DNA of 64,000 nucleotides from Macrothele yani (GCA_039090855.1 CM077010.1:41806905-41870904); one strand, 5' to 3'. Shown: positions 11,085 to 22,599, counted from the first letter of the stretch. A program made the numbers and translations. Notes: generated from the sequence alone by a model not told the origin.

Positions 11085-12717
11085 TTAACAACGGGAATAA
11101 CCTCCCTTGACCCGGATGACAGCAGCGAGACGGCGTGGCATGGACATTATGAGGCCCTGGAAGGTTTTCCGGGGCACAGGTGCCCATTCAGACTGCAGCA
11201 GAGCATGGAGGTACCGGAGATGACGTGGTTGTAGGTCGGCATGTCGAACCTGCCGAACGAAATAGTCCCACAAGTGCTCTATGGGATTGAGTTCCTGCGA
11301 TTCCGCAGGCCAAGGGAGAACGGAGGCATCGCTGTCGTGTTCCTGAAACTAGTCACCCCACCCCCCTTCAAGCGACATGGATGGGCGCATTGTCCTGTTA
11401 GTAGATACAAAAGTACACCACCTGGGTAAACGTCCAACATAAATGGATACATGTGGTCATCGAGGATGGACAGATAGCCATTGGCGTTCAGGGACCTATC
11501 CAGTGGCACCAGTGGTCTCAGGTTATAGCAGAACAAGTTAGTAAAATCATGCAATGACATTGATTATGATACGCTTTCCAACATACCAGAAATCATTACT
11601 CAAGTTATGAGGATAATGGCTGTGGAATAAATCTCGTTCCTGTGCCCTGACCTTTGATCCCATTTCGATGATATTCAAAAGAACCGGTAAAGTATACTTC
11701 TGGAACAACATGATAAAGTTTTGTCTCAATCGAAGTATTTTTACGCAAGTTATAACGCATAAGGGCGATGGAATGGATCCCGCTCCTATGTCCTGACCTT
11801 TAACCCACTTCACGCATTTTTATTAGGGTTCGTTCCCAGGTAGTCCCTTACCACATACTAAAATTTCATTGAAATCGAACCATATTTACGCAAGTTATGA
11901 CGCATAAGAGCAATGGAATGGATCCAGCTCCTATGTTCTGACCTTTGACCCCATTTCACTCATTTTCAATAGGGTTCGTCCCCAGTGATCCCCTATAATA
12001 TACTAAAATTTCATCGAAATCGAACCATTTATACGCGAGTTATCGTGCGGACAGACGGACGGACGGACAAAGCTGGAGCATATACGCTTCTTCAACCTAC
12101 GGTTGGAAAGCGTAAAAAACATCCTCCAGACATGCATACTGTACCCGCCGGAATATACTTGACCGACAATCGTGTCCGGATGTTGGTTCTCGTGTGTCTG
12201 ACGTTATATCTGCAACCGCCCGTCACCTCTGCGTAGTAGAAACCTGGATTCGTCGGAGAAGGCAACCTCTTTCCACACTTCCACTGTCCAATGACGGTAG
12301 TCCTATGCGAACTGCAGGCGTCGTTGCCGATGGACCATGTTTAACATGGACGCCTTGACTCAGCGTCAGCTCCGGGAGACATACGCGTAACAGGGTTCGC
12401 TGTAATGTTATCGGAGGCACGTACCTGGGTGCCCCAGCGTTAATTTGCGTGCTCAACTGCTGCACTGTTGCGCGTCGATTGCCCTTTACCAGTCGACGGA
12501 GGATACGTTCTCCTCTGAGGTCGACGGCCTTTGGGGCTCCGCAGTTATGACGTCATGAGGTACTTGGTGTGCCAGCGGTTCATTCTTGGTACACCCTTAC
12601 TACAGCACCTCGCGAACAGCCAACGAAGTCTGCCGTTTCTGAGATGTTTCCACCCTTGGCGCGGTAGCAGATGATCATTCCTTTTGGAAAGTCCGTCAAA
12701 GCACTGCGTCTTCCCAT
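11085..12717 (-). pseudogene. Tc1-like transposase, split by insertion
   Basis: From ATG at 12717 the minus strand reads MGRRSALTDFPKGMIICYRA, then VGCSRGAVVRVYQEW and RRLVKGNRRATVQQLSTQINAG: the paired-type DNA-binding part of a Tc1-like transposase. FSDESRFLLRR with the first catalytic Asp follows before the insertion. On the far side come LRPLVPLDRSLNANGYLSIL, ESQELNPIEHLWDYFVRQV (third acidic residue) and MPRRLAAVIRVKGGYSRC at the end. The second catalytic motif is decayed. Frame changes and stops occur in both halves. Confidence 0.85.
11534..12117 (-). repeat. family 1 tandem-core element, copy C (inserted)
   Basis: Minus-oriented copy with both ends. The 5' hairpin (ACGCTTCTTCAACC / GGTTGGAAAGCGTA) is at 12081-12114, the 3' end (GTAAAATCATGCAATGACAT, TGATACGCTTTCCAAC) at 11541-11583, and about three internal units lie between. 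Because it splits a transposase reading, its borders can be set within a few bases; AAC on both sides may be a short target duplication. Confidence 0.85.
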
Positions 12718-13112
12718 TGCGCTCACGTGACGCAATATATCTCATCTGTCCTGGCCGGCCGCTTATATCTCCGTGTGGTCGACCTTGTCACGTGCAATTT
12801 GTAATGCGCGGGGTCGGGTACACTGTGAGGGAGTGATGGTAATATTATTCTGGTACGATCGTGTATGGTCTAATGCGTGAAAGCATAAAAGTCCAATCAT
12901 AGGAACAAGGGGAGTGTCTGCTAAAACTTATACCCAGCGAAAGTTATTCTTATAAGCTGAGAACTTCTCATGTAAAAACTCAATATGTATTAGGATTTCG
13001 AATTTTAAGTCTTATATGTGGTTGAACCTGATATGCGGCGTCCACTGGAACAGTCAACACCATATGGTTAGGAAACTATGCAGAAATAAAAATTGTAAAA
13101 GTATGTAAGGAG

Positions 13113-13950
13113 TAGAGATGGAAACGGATCACGGGTGAACAGGTCGGGTCAAGGTGTTCTTCACCCGATTTGACTCGGTTTTATTACCGTTTTATTTTTG
13201 AAAAGAGAAAAATATATTCCAAAGAAAAATGCGCGTTGTGAAATTCTGTAGTCGATGCTGGTGCCCAAGTAGCGAATAATGATTTGCCATGCAAAAATAT
13301 TGTCGTCTCTTTCTTAAAGCAACGAAGATTTCCACCGACCGATGTCAAACACACTGACACCATATCGTAAAAAGATACTTCCTTTGCGTTGTTTTACCGT
13401 GCGATTGTCCAGAGCAAAGTACAGGCAAACGCCATTCGCCTGCTTCTCAGCTGATTCACTCTCTCCGTGCGAAGTTCACTGTATATTTAAGAGTTACTTT
13501 TCACATCGCATCTTTTACATTGAGCATTTAGAGGTTTTCGATTGATGTGCTAACGTCCCGTTCCCATGACATGTCATGTCGAAATTAACTCCTTATTTGT
13601 TAATATGGATGCATTTAATATTAAGGAGGTTGAGAAAGGCGTCGAGGCCAACAAATACGTGCTTGTTCAAAACCACAAGGGGAAGAGTGAATGCTGGAAG
13701 TTGTTTCGTCTCATTAAGGAACCGGTGAATAATTCTGTGTTGTTTGGTCTTGCTTGTTGTTCAAAATGTGGAAAGTGTATAATTACAAAGAAAGATATCG
13801 ACGGTGTAATAGGAGATTATGAAACCGAAAATCTAAACTCAACTATATATATATATATATCAGCTGAGTTTCGAATTTATAGTTCAAAGCAGATTTGTCC
13901 GGGTCAGCTACGGGTCCGGGTTCGAAATTTTAGACCCGTTTCCAAATCTG
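13113..13950 (+). mobile_element. hAT element, short non-autonomous copy
   Basis: Ends are TAGAGATGGAAACGG (13113) and CCGTTTCCAAATCTG (ending 13950, complement CAGATTTGGAAACGG), a hAT-type inverted repeat. An exact 8-bp duplication, GTAAGGAG, flanks it (13105-13112 and 13951-13958), as expected for hAT insertion. At 838 bp it is an internal-deletion derivative: only the first coding exon remains, followed by an (AT)n run. Confidence 0.9.
13566..13843 (+). pseudogene. hAT BED-type zinc-finger exon, truncated
   Basis: Encodes a segment with SECWKLFRLIKEPVNNSVLF and LACCSKCGKCIITKKDIDG. This is the first half of a BED finger (aromatic residues, then C-x2-C), the DNA-binding domain at the N-terminus of many hAT transposases. 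The closing H...C half, present in the copy at 36973, is lost at the (AT)n run at 13846-13861, after which the open frame is accidental. The same domain in the 37-kb copy confirms the family link. Confidence 0.75.
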
Positions 13951-14070
13951 GTAAGGAGGAACCGTTGGTAAATAATATCAGTCTAATCCAAAGAAAAATT
14001 TTTTGTCACGTTTATGTAAACGGAAGTATGACAAATTATTAACTTTTACGCTACCTAGAGGAACAAGAAA

Positions 14071-15868
14071 GATGACACCAATATTCGGGTGTAATAAGCA
14101 CGTCTTTTGAATCCGTTCTGACGCAAATTAAATTTATCAAAGCTATTCAAAGTCAATGGAACCGGTATGCAAAAGAAAGAAGATTTTCAATGGGGTTTTT
14201 AATCCGTCAGATATAGCTGTAAACGAAATGGGGAGCTTACGAACACTTAGAAACAGAGATATCGACAAAATTAAGATGTGTCTTTACGTTCCCTGGTGGG
14301 AAAACTGTGCATTATTTTAGGAAGAAAGTATTCTCGAAAGGTTTATCTATATGAGCGGTATCAGCCCAAAAAAAAAAAAAAAAAAAAAAATTAGTCGTGT
14401 TTTCAGGAGCCCAGATTTTGTAACAAATACTTCAGAAGCAGAAATTATCACTTATGACCCCTGGTGGCTAAAACTATTCTTTACCAAACATTAGAAATTA
14501 TGTGAAAAATATTTTCCATCAGGTCTTGTATGCGATACAGGAAGAATTTTTCAAATCCGAGCTTCAGGAGCAGAAAGAACGCAGAAAACGCAATTTACTT
14601 TTGTGCCCACTAGCTGAAAGTCTATGATTTACTTGAAAATTTTGAATTGATAGGAAAAACATTTCGCATCGGAAACACCATCGAACAAAGAAGGAATTTT
14701 TCAAATCATACTCTTATAAGTAGATATATTGACAAAAATAAGATATGCATCTACGCCCCCTGGCGTAGAAACCATGCACTATTTTAAGAAGAAAGTGTTT
14801 CTAAAAGGTTTGTCAACATGACTAGTATAGGTCAACAAACGACGTTATTTTCAATTGAGAATTTAGAAGCTCATATTTTGCTGCAAATACAACAAAAGCG
14901 GAAATTAAGATTTACCCCCTGGTGGCCAAACTATTTTTTTTTTACAAAAATTAGAAAATATGTGCAAACGATTTCCCATCAGGAGCTGTATCCGGCGCAG
15001 AAAGAATTTTTCAAATCAAAGATTTAGAAGCAGAGATATAGGGGAAAACGCAATTTACCGCTACGCCCCCTAGTGGAAAGTCTATGAATTACTTGAAAAT
15101 TTTGAAAATTTATGTAAAACATGTCACACGGAAAACACTATCCAACAAAGAAGGAATTTTTCAAATCGAACTCCTAGAAGTAGAGATATTGACAAAAATA
15201 AGATGTACATCTACGCCCCTTGGCGGAGAAACTGTGTAATATTTTAAGAAGAAAATATTCCGAAAAGGTTTATCGATGTGAGTGGCATCAGTCCACGAAA
15301 TAATTTTTTCAATCGATATTTTAGAAGCTCCGATTTTATGGCAAATACATCAGAAGCAAAAATTAACCCTTACACCCCCTGGTGGCCAAAGTATTCTTTA
15401 CCAAAAATTTCAAATTATATGCAAAAGATTTTCCATCAGGAGATGTATCCGCTGAACAAAAAAATTTTCAAATCGGAATTTTAGAAGAAGAGTTATCGGG
15501 GAAAATGTAATTTACTTTTACGCTCCCTAGCGGAAAATCTGTGAGTAATTTAAAAAAGTAACTATATCTAAAATACTCTTCGGCATAAATGGAATAGAAA
15601 GATAAAAAAAAATTCAATCGGATGTTTAGAAGAAAACATGTGGAATAAAACGCATTTTTGAATTCGACATCATCTGCATTTACGCCCTCTACCGGCAAAA
15701 TTGTACATCGTAAAAAAAAAAAACGAAATAAAGGATCATCATTTGCATATTTCAAGCTTCCGAATGAAAAAAAATTCAAATCGGACTAATAGTTGCAGAG
15801 GGTACAGACGGACAGACAAACCGATAACAGAAGCACGATCTTTTTTTACAAAAGACGTGCTAAAAATG
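14071..15868 (+). repeat. family 2 tandem-core element, copy 1
   Basis: Begins with GACACCAATATTCGGGTGTA (hairpin-forming) and AGCACGTCTTTTGAATCCG. It runs through about ten diverged units of roughly 150 bp (GAATTTTTCAAATCGGA, TAGAAGTAGAGATATTGACA, TACGCCCCCTGGCGG) and ends ACAGACGGACAGACAAACCG, then TTTTACAAAAGACGTGCTAA. The end is the inverted match of the AGCACGTCTTTTG start. Short open frames inside (TPWWPKY-like) come from the repeat and are not genes. Confidence 0.8.
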
Positions 15869-15916
15869 TATGTGGGTAATATGTGGCCTATCTTTTCTTT
15901 CCTGAACTCGGTTTTG

Positions 15917-16165
15917 CCGTCCTGTTTGCGCAGTGGTCAAAGTAATGGTTTCTTATCATTCGTCCAAGATGGATCCAGGTTCGAATTCCGGTGAGGCAGG
16001 GATTTTGTGTTTGTGTCTTATGGCGCTGTCTCACTCACTTTTGGGGAACCAGTGGCCCTAAATTATGAACCAGCGGCCCTAAATTAAGAACCAGCGGCTG
16101 CTGAGTTGTTCACGGAGCCCACTGAGTTGTTCACGGAGCTCATTAAATCTCTAATAAAAAAACTC
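15917..16165 (+). mobile_element. SINE S1-like, old copy
   Basis: Shows TTTGCGCAGTGGTCAAAG (A box), AGGTTCGAATTCCGGTGAGG (B box) and a diverged S1 body in which the CCCTAAATTA segment and the GTTGTTCACGGAGC segment are each duplicated. This copy is among the most diverged. Confidence 0.75.
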
Positions 16166-17299
16166 AATCTTTTCCAAAAATAATTTTTCGAATGCGACAA
16201 TTATTAAGGAAAATATGAAACACAGTGAAATGGAGAAACAAAGGGCACTAATGAAGCAACATGACGCTGAGATATGCATAAGTATACTCTCATGCATTTT
16301 AAGCATTCAACGCAATCCTCGGCAATCTTTTTCAAGATATTACAAATTCATTCAAACAAAGAACAGGTATAACAAACAGGCTAATGTCTTATTAAAAAGA
16401 ACACGATAATTGTATGGGGATGGAAGAAAAAATAGAACAAAGGATATGTTTGATGACATTATTCGACCCAAAATAAAATCAAAATTTTGCCTTTATTGCC
16501 TATTTTTTTTTTTTGAAACAACAATAGAAACAGCCGAGTTCAACAATAAACAATGCGATAGGGAAAAAAAAAGCAAACAAAAGACGACGCAAAAGCGATA
16601 GTTCAATAAAGAAAAGGCTGCATTAAAAGAAATTCGGAAGACTGAGCGCTTGAGGAGAAACAATGCCGCCACACAGCTATCTAGGAACTCGTGCACAAAA
16701 GAGTGCAGAGAACGACAAGGAAAGGAGCAAGAATGAGAAATGGGGTTTCCATCTTCAAGATATATTGAAATTAGTGTACCAGGAATGGAAAATAAAAGCA
16801 AGGGAAGAAAATGAGGTCTCTTCTTTCCCAGGGAGAGCAAGAGGTAGAACGCAAAAAGAAGGAACAGAAATACCATATGTTTAGGTCTATCAAGCGCTTA
16901 GAAAATAGGCCTCTGGGAAAGCAGAGAAGAATTTTCATGAATTAAGTTTAGGGAATTTAGAATATTTTACTGAAACACTGACCTATTTCACGGAAAATGT
17001 ACTTGTGGTTTGCTGTTGCGGTTAACGGGAGTTGAGTTGAAATTTCAGAAAATCTTTTACCTGAGGAAAAGGGAAATGGAAGGATTTCAGTGCTTAATCA
17101 CGGAGAACAACAGAACTTTCAAGGCTGTCTGAAATGCATTCCGGGACGCACCTGACAAACGACAAATCCCGGACATTAGGTCTAGAGTCAACTGTTTGCA
17201 AACCTATAGTTAAGTCATGACAATTAGAAATTCTATAATGACGTAACTTATAGTCTTGAAGGAGTAGGAAACATGACTTGATAGAAAACAAACAAGAAA
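16166..17299. other. no gene seen
   Basis: A-rich on the plus strand, which produces lysine-rich frames and, on the other strand, phenylalanine/leucine-rich frames. Neither looks like a real protein. Confidence 0.45.
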
Positions 17300-19354
17300 G
17301 ATGACACTGAACTTCCGGGTGTAATAAGCACGTCTTTTGAATCTGTTCTGACGCAAATTAAAATTTTCAAAGCTATTCAAAGTCAATGGAACTGGTATGG
17401 AAAACAATAGTATCTGACGAGAGAAAGAAGTTCTTCAATGGGGTTTTTAAAGCCTCAGATATTGCTGTAAACGGAAGCGTGAGCTTACGCCCTCTGGTTG
17501 CAGACTTGTGCGTTAAGAAAAATATGAATTTATATGAGAAACATTTCGCACCTAAAACGCTCTCTAACACAGAAATAATTTTTCAAATCGGACTCTTGGA
17601 AACAGAGATATCGACAAAAATAAGATGTGACTTTACTCCCCCTGGCGGGAAAACCATGCATTATTTTAGGAAGAAAGTATCCTCAAAAGGTTTTTCGATA
17701 TGATCGATAACGGTCCAAGAAAAAAAGTAGTAGAGTTTTCAGGAGCCCAGATTTTGCTGCCAATACATCAGAAGCAGAAATGAACACTTAGCCCCCTGAT
17801 GGCCAAACCATTCTTTACCAAAGATTAGAAATTACATGAAAAATATTTTCCATCAGGTGTTGAATGCGATACAGGAACAATTTTTCAAATCGGAGTTTTA
17901 GAAGCAGAAATAACGCAGAAAAGGCAATTTACCGTTGCGCCCCGTATCGGAAAGTGTATGATTTACTGTTTAAATTTATATGAAAAACATCACATCAGAA
18001 ACACTATCAAACAAAGAAGTAATTTTTCAAATCGGACTCCTAGAAATAGAGATATTGACAAAAATAAGACATACATCTACACCCCCTGGCGTAGAAACCA
18101 TGCATTATTTTAAGAAGAAAATGTTCCCCAAAGGTTTGTCGACATGAGTAGTATCGGTCCACAAACGACTTTTTTTCAATCGAGATTTTAGAAGCTCATA
18201 TTTTGCTGCAAATACATCAGAAGCGGAAATTAGATTTACGAAATTAGACTCCTGGTGGCCAAAGAATTTTTTACAAAAATTAAAGGCCATTAGTTGATAT
18301 ATAGCCAGTGCCGTTAATGCCCACTAGATGGAGACGTCTCAGTAGCAGAGCCCATTTTAGGATTTATAATATCAGATGCTGACAGAAAAACGCACATAAC
18401 ACCGTGGATTGTTGGCTACCGTGGTGTAAGGCTAACGCGCTCGGCTAGATATCGAGAGATCCGGGATTCAATTCCCCGGCGGCGGCCGAATAACAGTTTT
18501 TCGGTTGCTGTGCGTTTCTAAACGTGGAAAGAGGGATGTATTTGTTTATTCACTGACGCTACGTATTTGGAGGATTTTCACAAAGGATTTCCCATTAGAA
18601 GCTGTATCCGGTGAACAAAGAATTTTTCAAGTCCGAGATTTAGAAGCAGAGATATAGGGCAAAACGCAATTGGCCTTTACACCTCCTAGCGGAAAGTCTA
18701 TGAATAACTTGAAAATTTTGAAATTATATGAAAAACATGTCACACCGGAAACTCTATCTAATAAAGAAAGAATTTTTCAAATCGGACCATTAGAAGCGAA
18801 AGAATTTTTCAATCGAGATTTTATAAGTTCAGATTTTATGGCAAATACATCAGAAGCAAAAATTAACGCTTACGCCCCTGGTGGCCAAAGTATTCTTTAC
18901 CAAATATTAGAAATTTTATGCAAAAGATTTTCCATCAGGAGCTGTATCCGCTGAAAAAAACATTTTTTAAATCGGAGTTTTAGAAGAAGAGATATCGGGG
19001 AAAACGTAATTTACTTTTACGCCCGTAGCCGAAAATCTATGCGTAATTTGAAAAAGGAACTGTACTTAAAATACTCTTCGACATAAATGGAATCGAAAGA
19101 TAAAATAATTTTTTCAATCGGATGTTTAGAAGAAATATGTGGAATAAAATGCATTTTTGAATTGGACATCATCTGCGTCTAGCGGCGAAATTGTGCATCG
19201 TAAAAAAAAAAAAAAACGAAATAAAGTATCATCATTCGCACATTTTAAGCTTCCCAATGCAAAAATAATATTTTTCAAATCGAACTAATAGTTGCAGATA
19301 TCGTGTTTACAGACGGACGGACGGACAAACCGATAACATAAGCATGATCTTTTT
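17300..19354 (+). repeat. family 2 tandem-core element, copy 2 (interrupted)
   Basis: Starts at TGACACTGAACTTCCGGGTG and AGCACGTCTTTTGAATCTG and carries the same internal units. It is broken twice. A tRNA-headed element sits at about 18291-18585. Near the right end (AGCATGATCTTTTTT at 19341-19355) the family 1 cluster of 19355-21395 separates it from its last 22 bp, TTTTACAAAAGACGTGCTAA, found at 21397. Confidence 0.8.
18291..18585 (+). mobile_element. tRNA-headed SINE of another family
   Basis: Contains GGCTACCGTGGTGTAAGGCT (A-box-like) and GATCCGGGATTCAATTCCCC (B box and T-arm) with a partly pairable acceptor stem, so it derives from a tRNA. The flanking family 2 unit resumes after it; AAAGG on both sides may be a target duplication. 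The anticodon arm is not standard, so I do not call a functional tRNA. Confidence 0.55.
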
Positions 19355-19856
19355 TACGCTTTCCAACCGTAGGTTGAAGAAGCGTATGTGCTCCAGCTTT
19401 GTCCGTCCGTCTGTCGGCACGATAACTTACGTAAAAATGGTTCGATTTCGATGAAATTTTAGTATGTGGTAGGGGACCACTAGGGGACAAACCCTATTGA
19501 AAATGGGTGAAATGGTGTCAAAGGTCACGCCATTAGAGCGTCTTCCATTCAATTGCCCTTATGCGTCATAACTTGCGTAAATATAGTTCGATCTCAATGA
19601 AATTTTAGTATGTGGTAGGGGACCACCTGGGGACGAACCCTGTTTAAAATGGGTGAAGTGGAGTCAAAGGTCAGGACATAGGAGCGCGATGCATTCCATT
19701 GCCCTTATGCGTCATAAGGTGCGTAAAAATGGTTCGATTTCGATGAAATTTTAGTATGTGGTAGGGGACCACGAGGAGAGGAATCCTATTGAAAATGGGA
19801 CAAATGGAGTCAAAGGTCAGGACATGGGATTGGGATCCATTCCATAGCCCTTTTCC
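19355..19856 (+). repeat. family 1 tandem-core element, copy D
   Basis: Full 5' hairpin (TACGCTTTCCAACCGTAGG...AAGCGTA) followed by three units with GGGGACCACCTGGGGACGAA-like segments. It breaks off at 19856 just before the TTAA-bounded foldback element. Confidence 0.85.
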
Positions 19857-19863
19857 CACACTA

Positions 19864-20326
19864 TTAAGGTGGACGTCAAGTTATTTTGCTTCCTATATTT
19901 CCAATGGAAAACCTTTTGTACACATTTCCTTCACAATTAGTGTGTTCCTAAGGATGGAAATTTGAACATCGATTAAAATAACTTCATACTATAACTTGGA
20001 ATACTTAACATTTTCTAAAACATAAGCATAATTATATTAAAAAACAATAACCTTTCCTTTGGTGGTGTTGAAACCAGAAAAAAGATGGCGCGACCTGTAC
20101 TTTGATGACGTCAGTAGACAAATAAATGTTGGATTGCATAATTACGGTTATGGGTTAGAAAATATTATTACGGTTATGATTAAGAAAATATTAAGTATTC
20201 TAAGTTATGAAATAAAGCTATTTTAATCGATGTTCAAATTTTCATTCTTGGAAACGCATTAATTGTGAAGAAAATGTGTACAGAAGTTTTTCCATTGGAA
20301 GCAAATTTACTTGACGTCCACCTTAA
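19864..20326. mobile_element. foldback MITE bounded by TTAA
   Basis: 463 bp whose two ends are long inverted copies of each other. It opens TTAAGGTGGACGTCAAGTTA and closes with the complement ending GACGTCCACCTTAA. Matching segments (CCAATGGAAAA / TTTTTCCATTGG, CACAATTAGTG / TTAATTGTG, ATCGATTAAAATA / TATTTTAATCGAT) extend the arms to about 180 bp. No coding capacity. TTAA at both ends suggests a piggyBac-type target, but the first bases after TTAA are not typical of that family, so the class is open. Confidence 0.75.
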
Positions 20327-20536
20327 AGTAGCAGTTCTTGTATGTATGTACGTACATTTTATTTTGAAAACGGCTCCAATTATTTTGATGACAGTCGTTA
20401 ACCTACCGTTTTCTGGTACTAGAAATCGATTTAGCTTGATCTCGACTTTAGGAGAATTCGTTTTGTGGGTTAAATAACCACCCCGAATTATAACGTTTTT
20501 ACTGTCATGGCGTCGTTCCATTAATGTTTCCAATGC

Positions 20537-20715
20537 TTCGAAATCTTATGACGTCACAATCTCGCGTTTGAGAATGTTGGCGCGCGGTCACACCATCTGT
20601 CTCATTACGTAACGCGTTGTGTGTGGATCCTATTAAAGTTTTATGACGTCATACTCTTGCCAGCAGATGGTCGCGATTCCCATCTGCTTCATTACGTCAC
20701 GCGTTGTGTGCGTTG
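20537..20715 (+). repeat. two-copy tandem duplication with CRE-like sites
   Basis: Two diverged copies of about 98 bp. Each starts TTATGACGTCA and ends CATTACGT[A/C]ACGCGTTGTGTG. TGACGTCA is the palindromic CREB/ATF site, but no adjacent gene is seen. Confidence 0.6.
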
Positions 20716-21395
20716 TCCGTCCGCACGATAAGTCGCGTAACAATCGTTCGATTTCGATGAAATTTTAGTATCTGGTAGGGTGCCTCTTGAGAAGGAACCT
20801 TATTTAAATTGAACGAAATGGGTGAAAGGTCAGTACATAGGAGCGGGATCCATTCCACTGCTGTTATGCGTCATAACTAACGTAAAAAAGGTTCGAGTTC
20901 GATGAAATTTGGGTATGGGGTAGGGGACCACCTGACCACAAACCCTATTGAAAATGGGCGCAATGGGGTCAAAGGTCAGGACATAGGAGTGGAATCACTT
21001 CCATCGCCATTATGCGTTATAACTCACGTAAAAATATTTCGATTTGAATGAAGTGTTGATATGTTGTAGGGACCTGCCTGGGGACGAATTCTATTGAAAA
21101 TGGGCGAAATGGGGTCAAAGGTTAGGACACAGGAGCGGGATCTATTCCATAGCCCTTATGCATCATAACTTACGTAAAAATGCTTCGATTGCGACAAAAC
21201 TTTATCATGTTATTTCGGAGATATACCGAACTGGTTCTGCTGAATATCATCGATATGGGATCAAGGGTCAGGGCACAGGACCGAGATTTATTCCACAGCC
21301 ATTATTCTCATAACTTGAGTGATAACTTGAGTAATGATTTCTGGTATGTTGGAAAGCGTATTATAATCAATGCATTGCATGATTTTACAAACCTG
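20714..21395 (+). repeat. family 1 tandem-core element, copy E
   Basis: Lacks the hairpin start but has the TTGTCCGTCCGCACGATAA head, four units and the complete 3' end (TTGGAAAGCGTATTATAATC, GCATTGCATGATTTTAC). With copy D it forms a head-to-tail pair separated by the foldback MITE and a short spacer. Confidence 0.8.
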
Positions 21396-21419
21396 TTTTA
21401 CAAAAGACGTGCTAAAAAG

Positions 21420-22031
21420 TAAAGGAATGAAGAACTGAATTTTCAGGAGTTGATGCCGAGGTGTTAAGATGGGTAAAGTTGTAACTTCTTAACTATGCGT
21501 TATTCTACTGTGTTTTTCATATTTTAGCAGCATTTGGATCTATTAATAGCTGTTTTATAAACTAATTATTTAATATTTGTTTAATTATTTTATTTGTAAG
21601 CAGTCTTAATAGTCTAATAGTATAGTTAAAAATATCACATCTCAGATTTAAATACGTCAGTAATAAGGGAGGCAGTTTTATATACAGTAAAGCACATGCA
21701 TATATGTAGCTGCTACAGTACAAATATAACTTTTAGTGAATAGTATAACTATTTGCCAAGAATTTGAGTTAGTGAAAAAAAAACATTGTATCTGAAAAGA
21801 GTTAAAATTCAAAAATCGTCGTAAAGATTTAAGTCCAAAGGTGAGTCATATAAAATTTATTGCTTTGAATTTTTTACAATAGTAATTTCCACAGGTAAAA
21901 AAGGCGACAGTAATATATTTGTTCGTGATTCACATTGTGTCTTTCCAGATAATGACCTTCAAAATTGTTGGTGATACAGTGTGAATCGTATCAGACAATG
22001 AACTAAAAAGAGCAGATACTACAATTTAATC
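21420..22031. other. no gene seen
   Basis: AT-rich spacer; nothing supported. Confidence 0.45.
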
Positions 22032-22045
22032 AAATCCTCTAGTTC

Positions 22046-22270
22046 TTTTTTTTTTTTTTTTGATTGGAGGTTTAACGACCACCGTGAGCAACTCAATGGG
22101 CTATAAGCAGTCGCCCGTCCCTAATTTAGGGTCACTGGCTCCAGGGAAGGGAGAGAGCCAGTGCCGTAAGACAAACACAACACCCATGCCTGACCGGGAT
22201 TCGAACCCGGACCCCTTACAGATGAATGATCAGAGGCCAGCGCCTTAGACCACTGCGCCACCGGGGCGGC
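22046..22270 (-). mobile_element. SINE S1 with 14-bp target duplication
   Basis: Complete minus-oriented S1 with poly(A) (T16 at 22046), intact B box complement (GGGATTCGAACCC) and A box complement. The 14-bp direct repeat AAATCCTCTAGTTC flanks it exactly (22032-22045, 22271-22284), the hallmark of LINE-driven retrotransposition. Confidence 0.95.
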
Positions 22271-22362
22271 AAATCCTCTAGTTCGTGTGGCTTTGCGTTA
22301 TTCTACAAAGCACTCTCCGTTGGCTCAATGCAATCCAAGTGAAGCCAGCCAAACGTCACGCC

Positions 22363-22589
22363 GCCGCCCCGGTGGCGCAGTGGTCTAAGGTGTCGGCCTC
22401 TGATCATTCGTCCGTAAGGGGTCCGGGTTCGAATCCCGGTCAGGCATGGATGTTGTGTTTGTCTTACGGCACTGGCTCTCTCCCATCCCTGGAACCAGTG
22501 ACCCCAAATTAGGGACGGGCGACTGCTTATAGCCCATTGATTTGCTCACGGTGGTCGTTAAACCTCCAATCAAAAAAAAAAAAAAAACC
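22363..22589 (+). mobile_element. SINE S1 with 9-bp target duplication
   Basis: Complete copy: GCCCCGGTGGCGCAGTGGTC A box, GGGTTCGAATCCCGG B box, S1 body, A-tail. CGTCACGCC flanks it at 22354-22362 and 22590-22598. It faces the previous SINE in opposite orientation only 80 bp away. Confidence 0.95.
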
Positions 22590-22599
22590 CGTCACGCCT

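Larger units (their letters stand above)
11050..12866 (-). mobile_element. Tc1-like element split by a family 1 repeat
   Basis: The outer ends are inverted copies: TACACGGTCGTATCAGAATA at 11051 and, as complement, TACACGATCGTACCAGAATA at about 12866. Between them is one minus-strand transposase interrupted by the family 1 copy C at about 11534-12117. Without that insertion the element is about 1.2 kb. Confidence 0.85.

Noticed and set aside
14818..15484. TPWWPK-type small proteins in family 2 repeats
   Set aside because: They recur with each tandem unit in shifting frames and end at random stops, so they are repeat artefacts.
16410..16884. Lysine-rich frame and opposite leucine/phenylalanine-rich 127-codon frame
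   Set aside because: Composition follows an A-rich tract; no conserved motif or start context.
18425..18500. Possible functional tRNA gene
   Set aside because: A and B boxes and T-arm are present, but the anticodon loop is nine bases and the acceptor stem has a mismatch; it fits a SINE head better.
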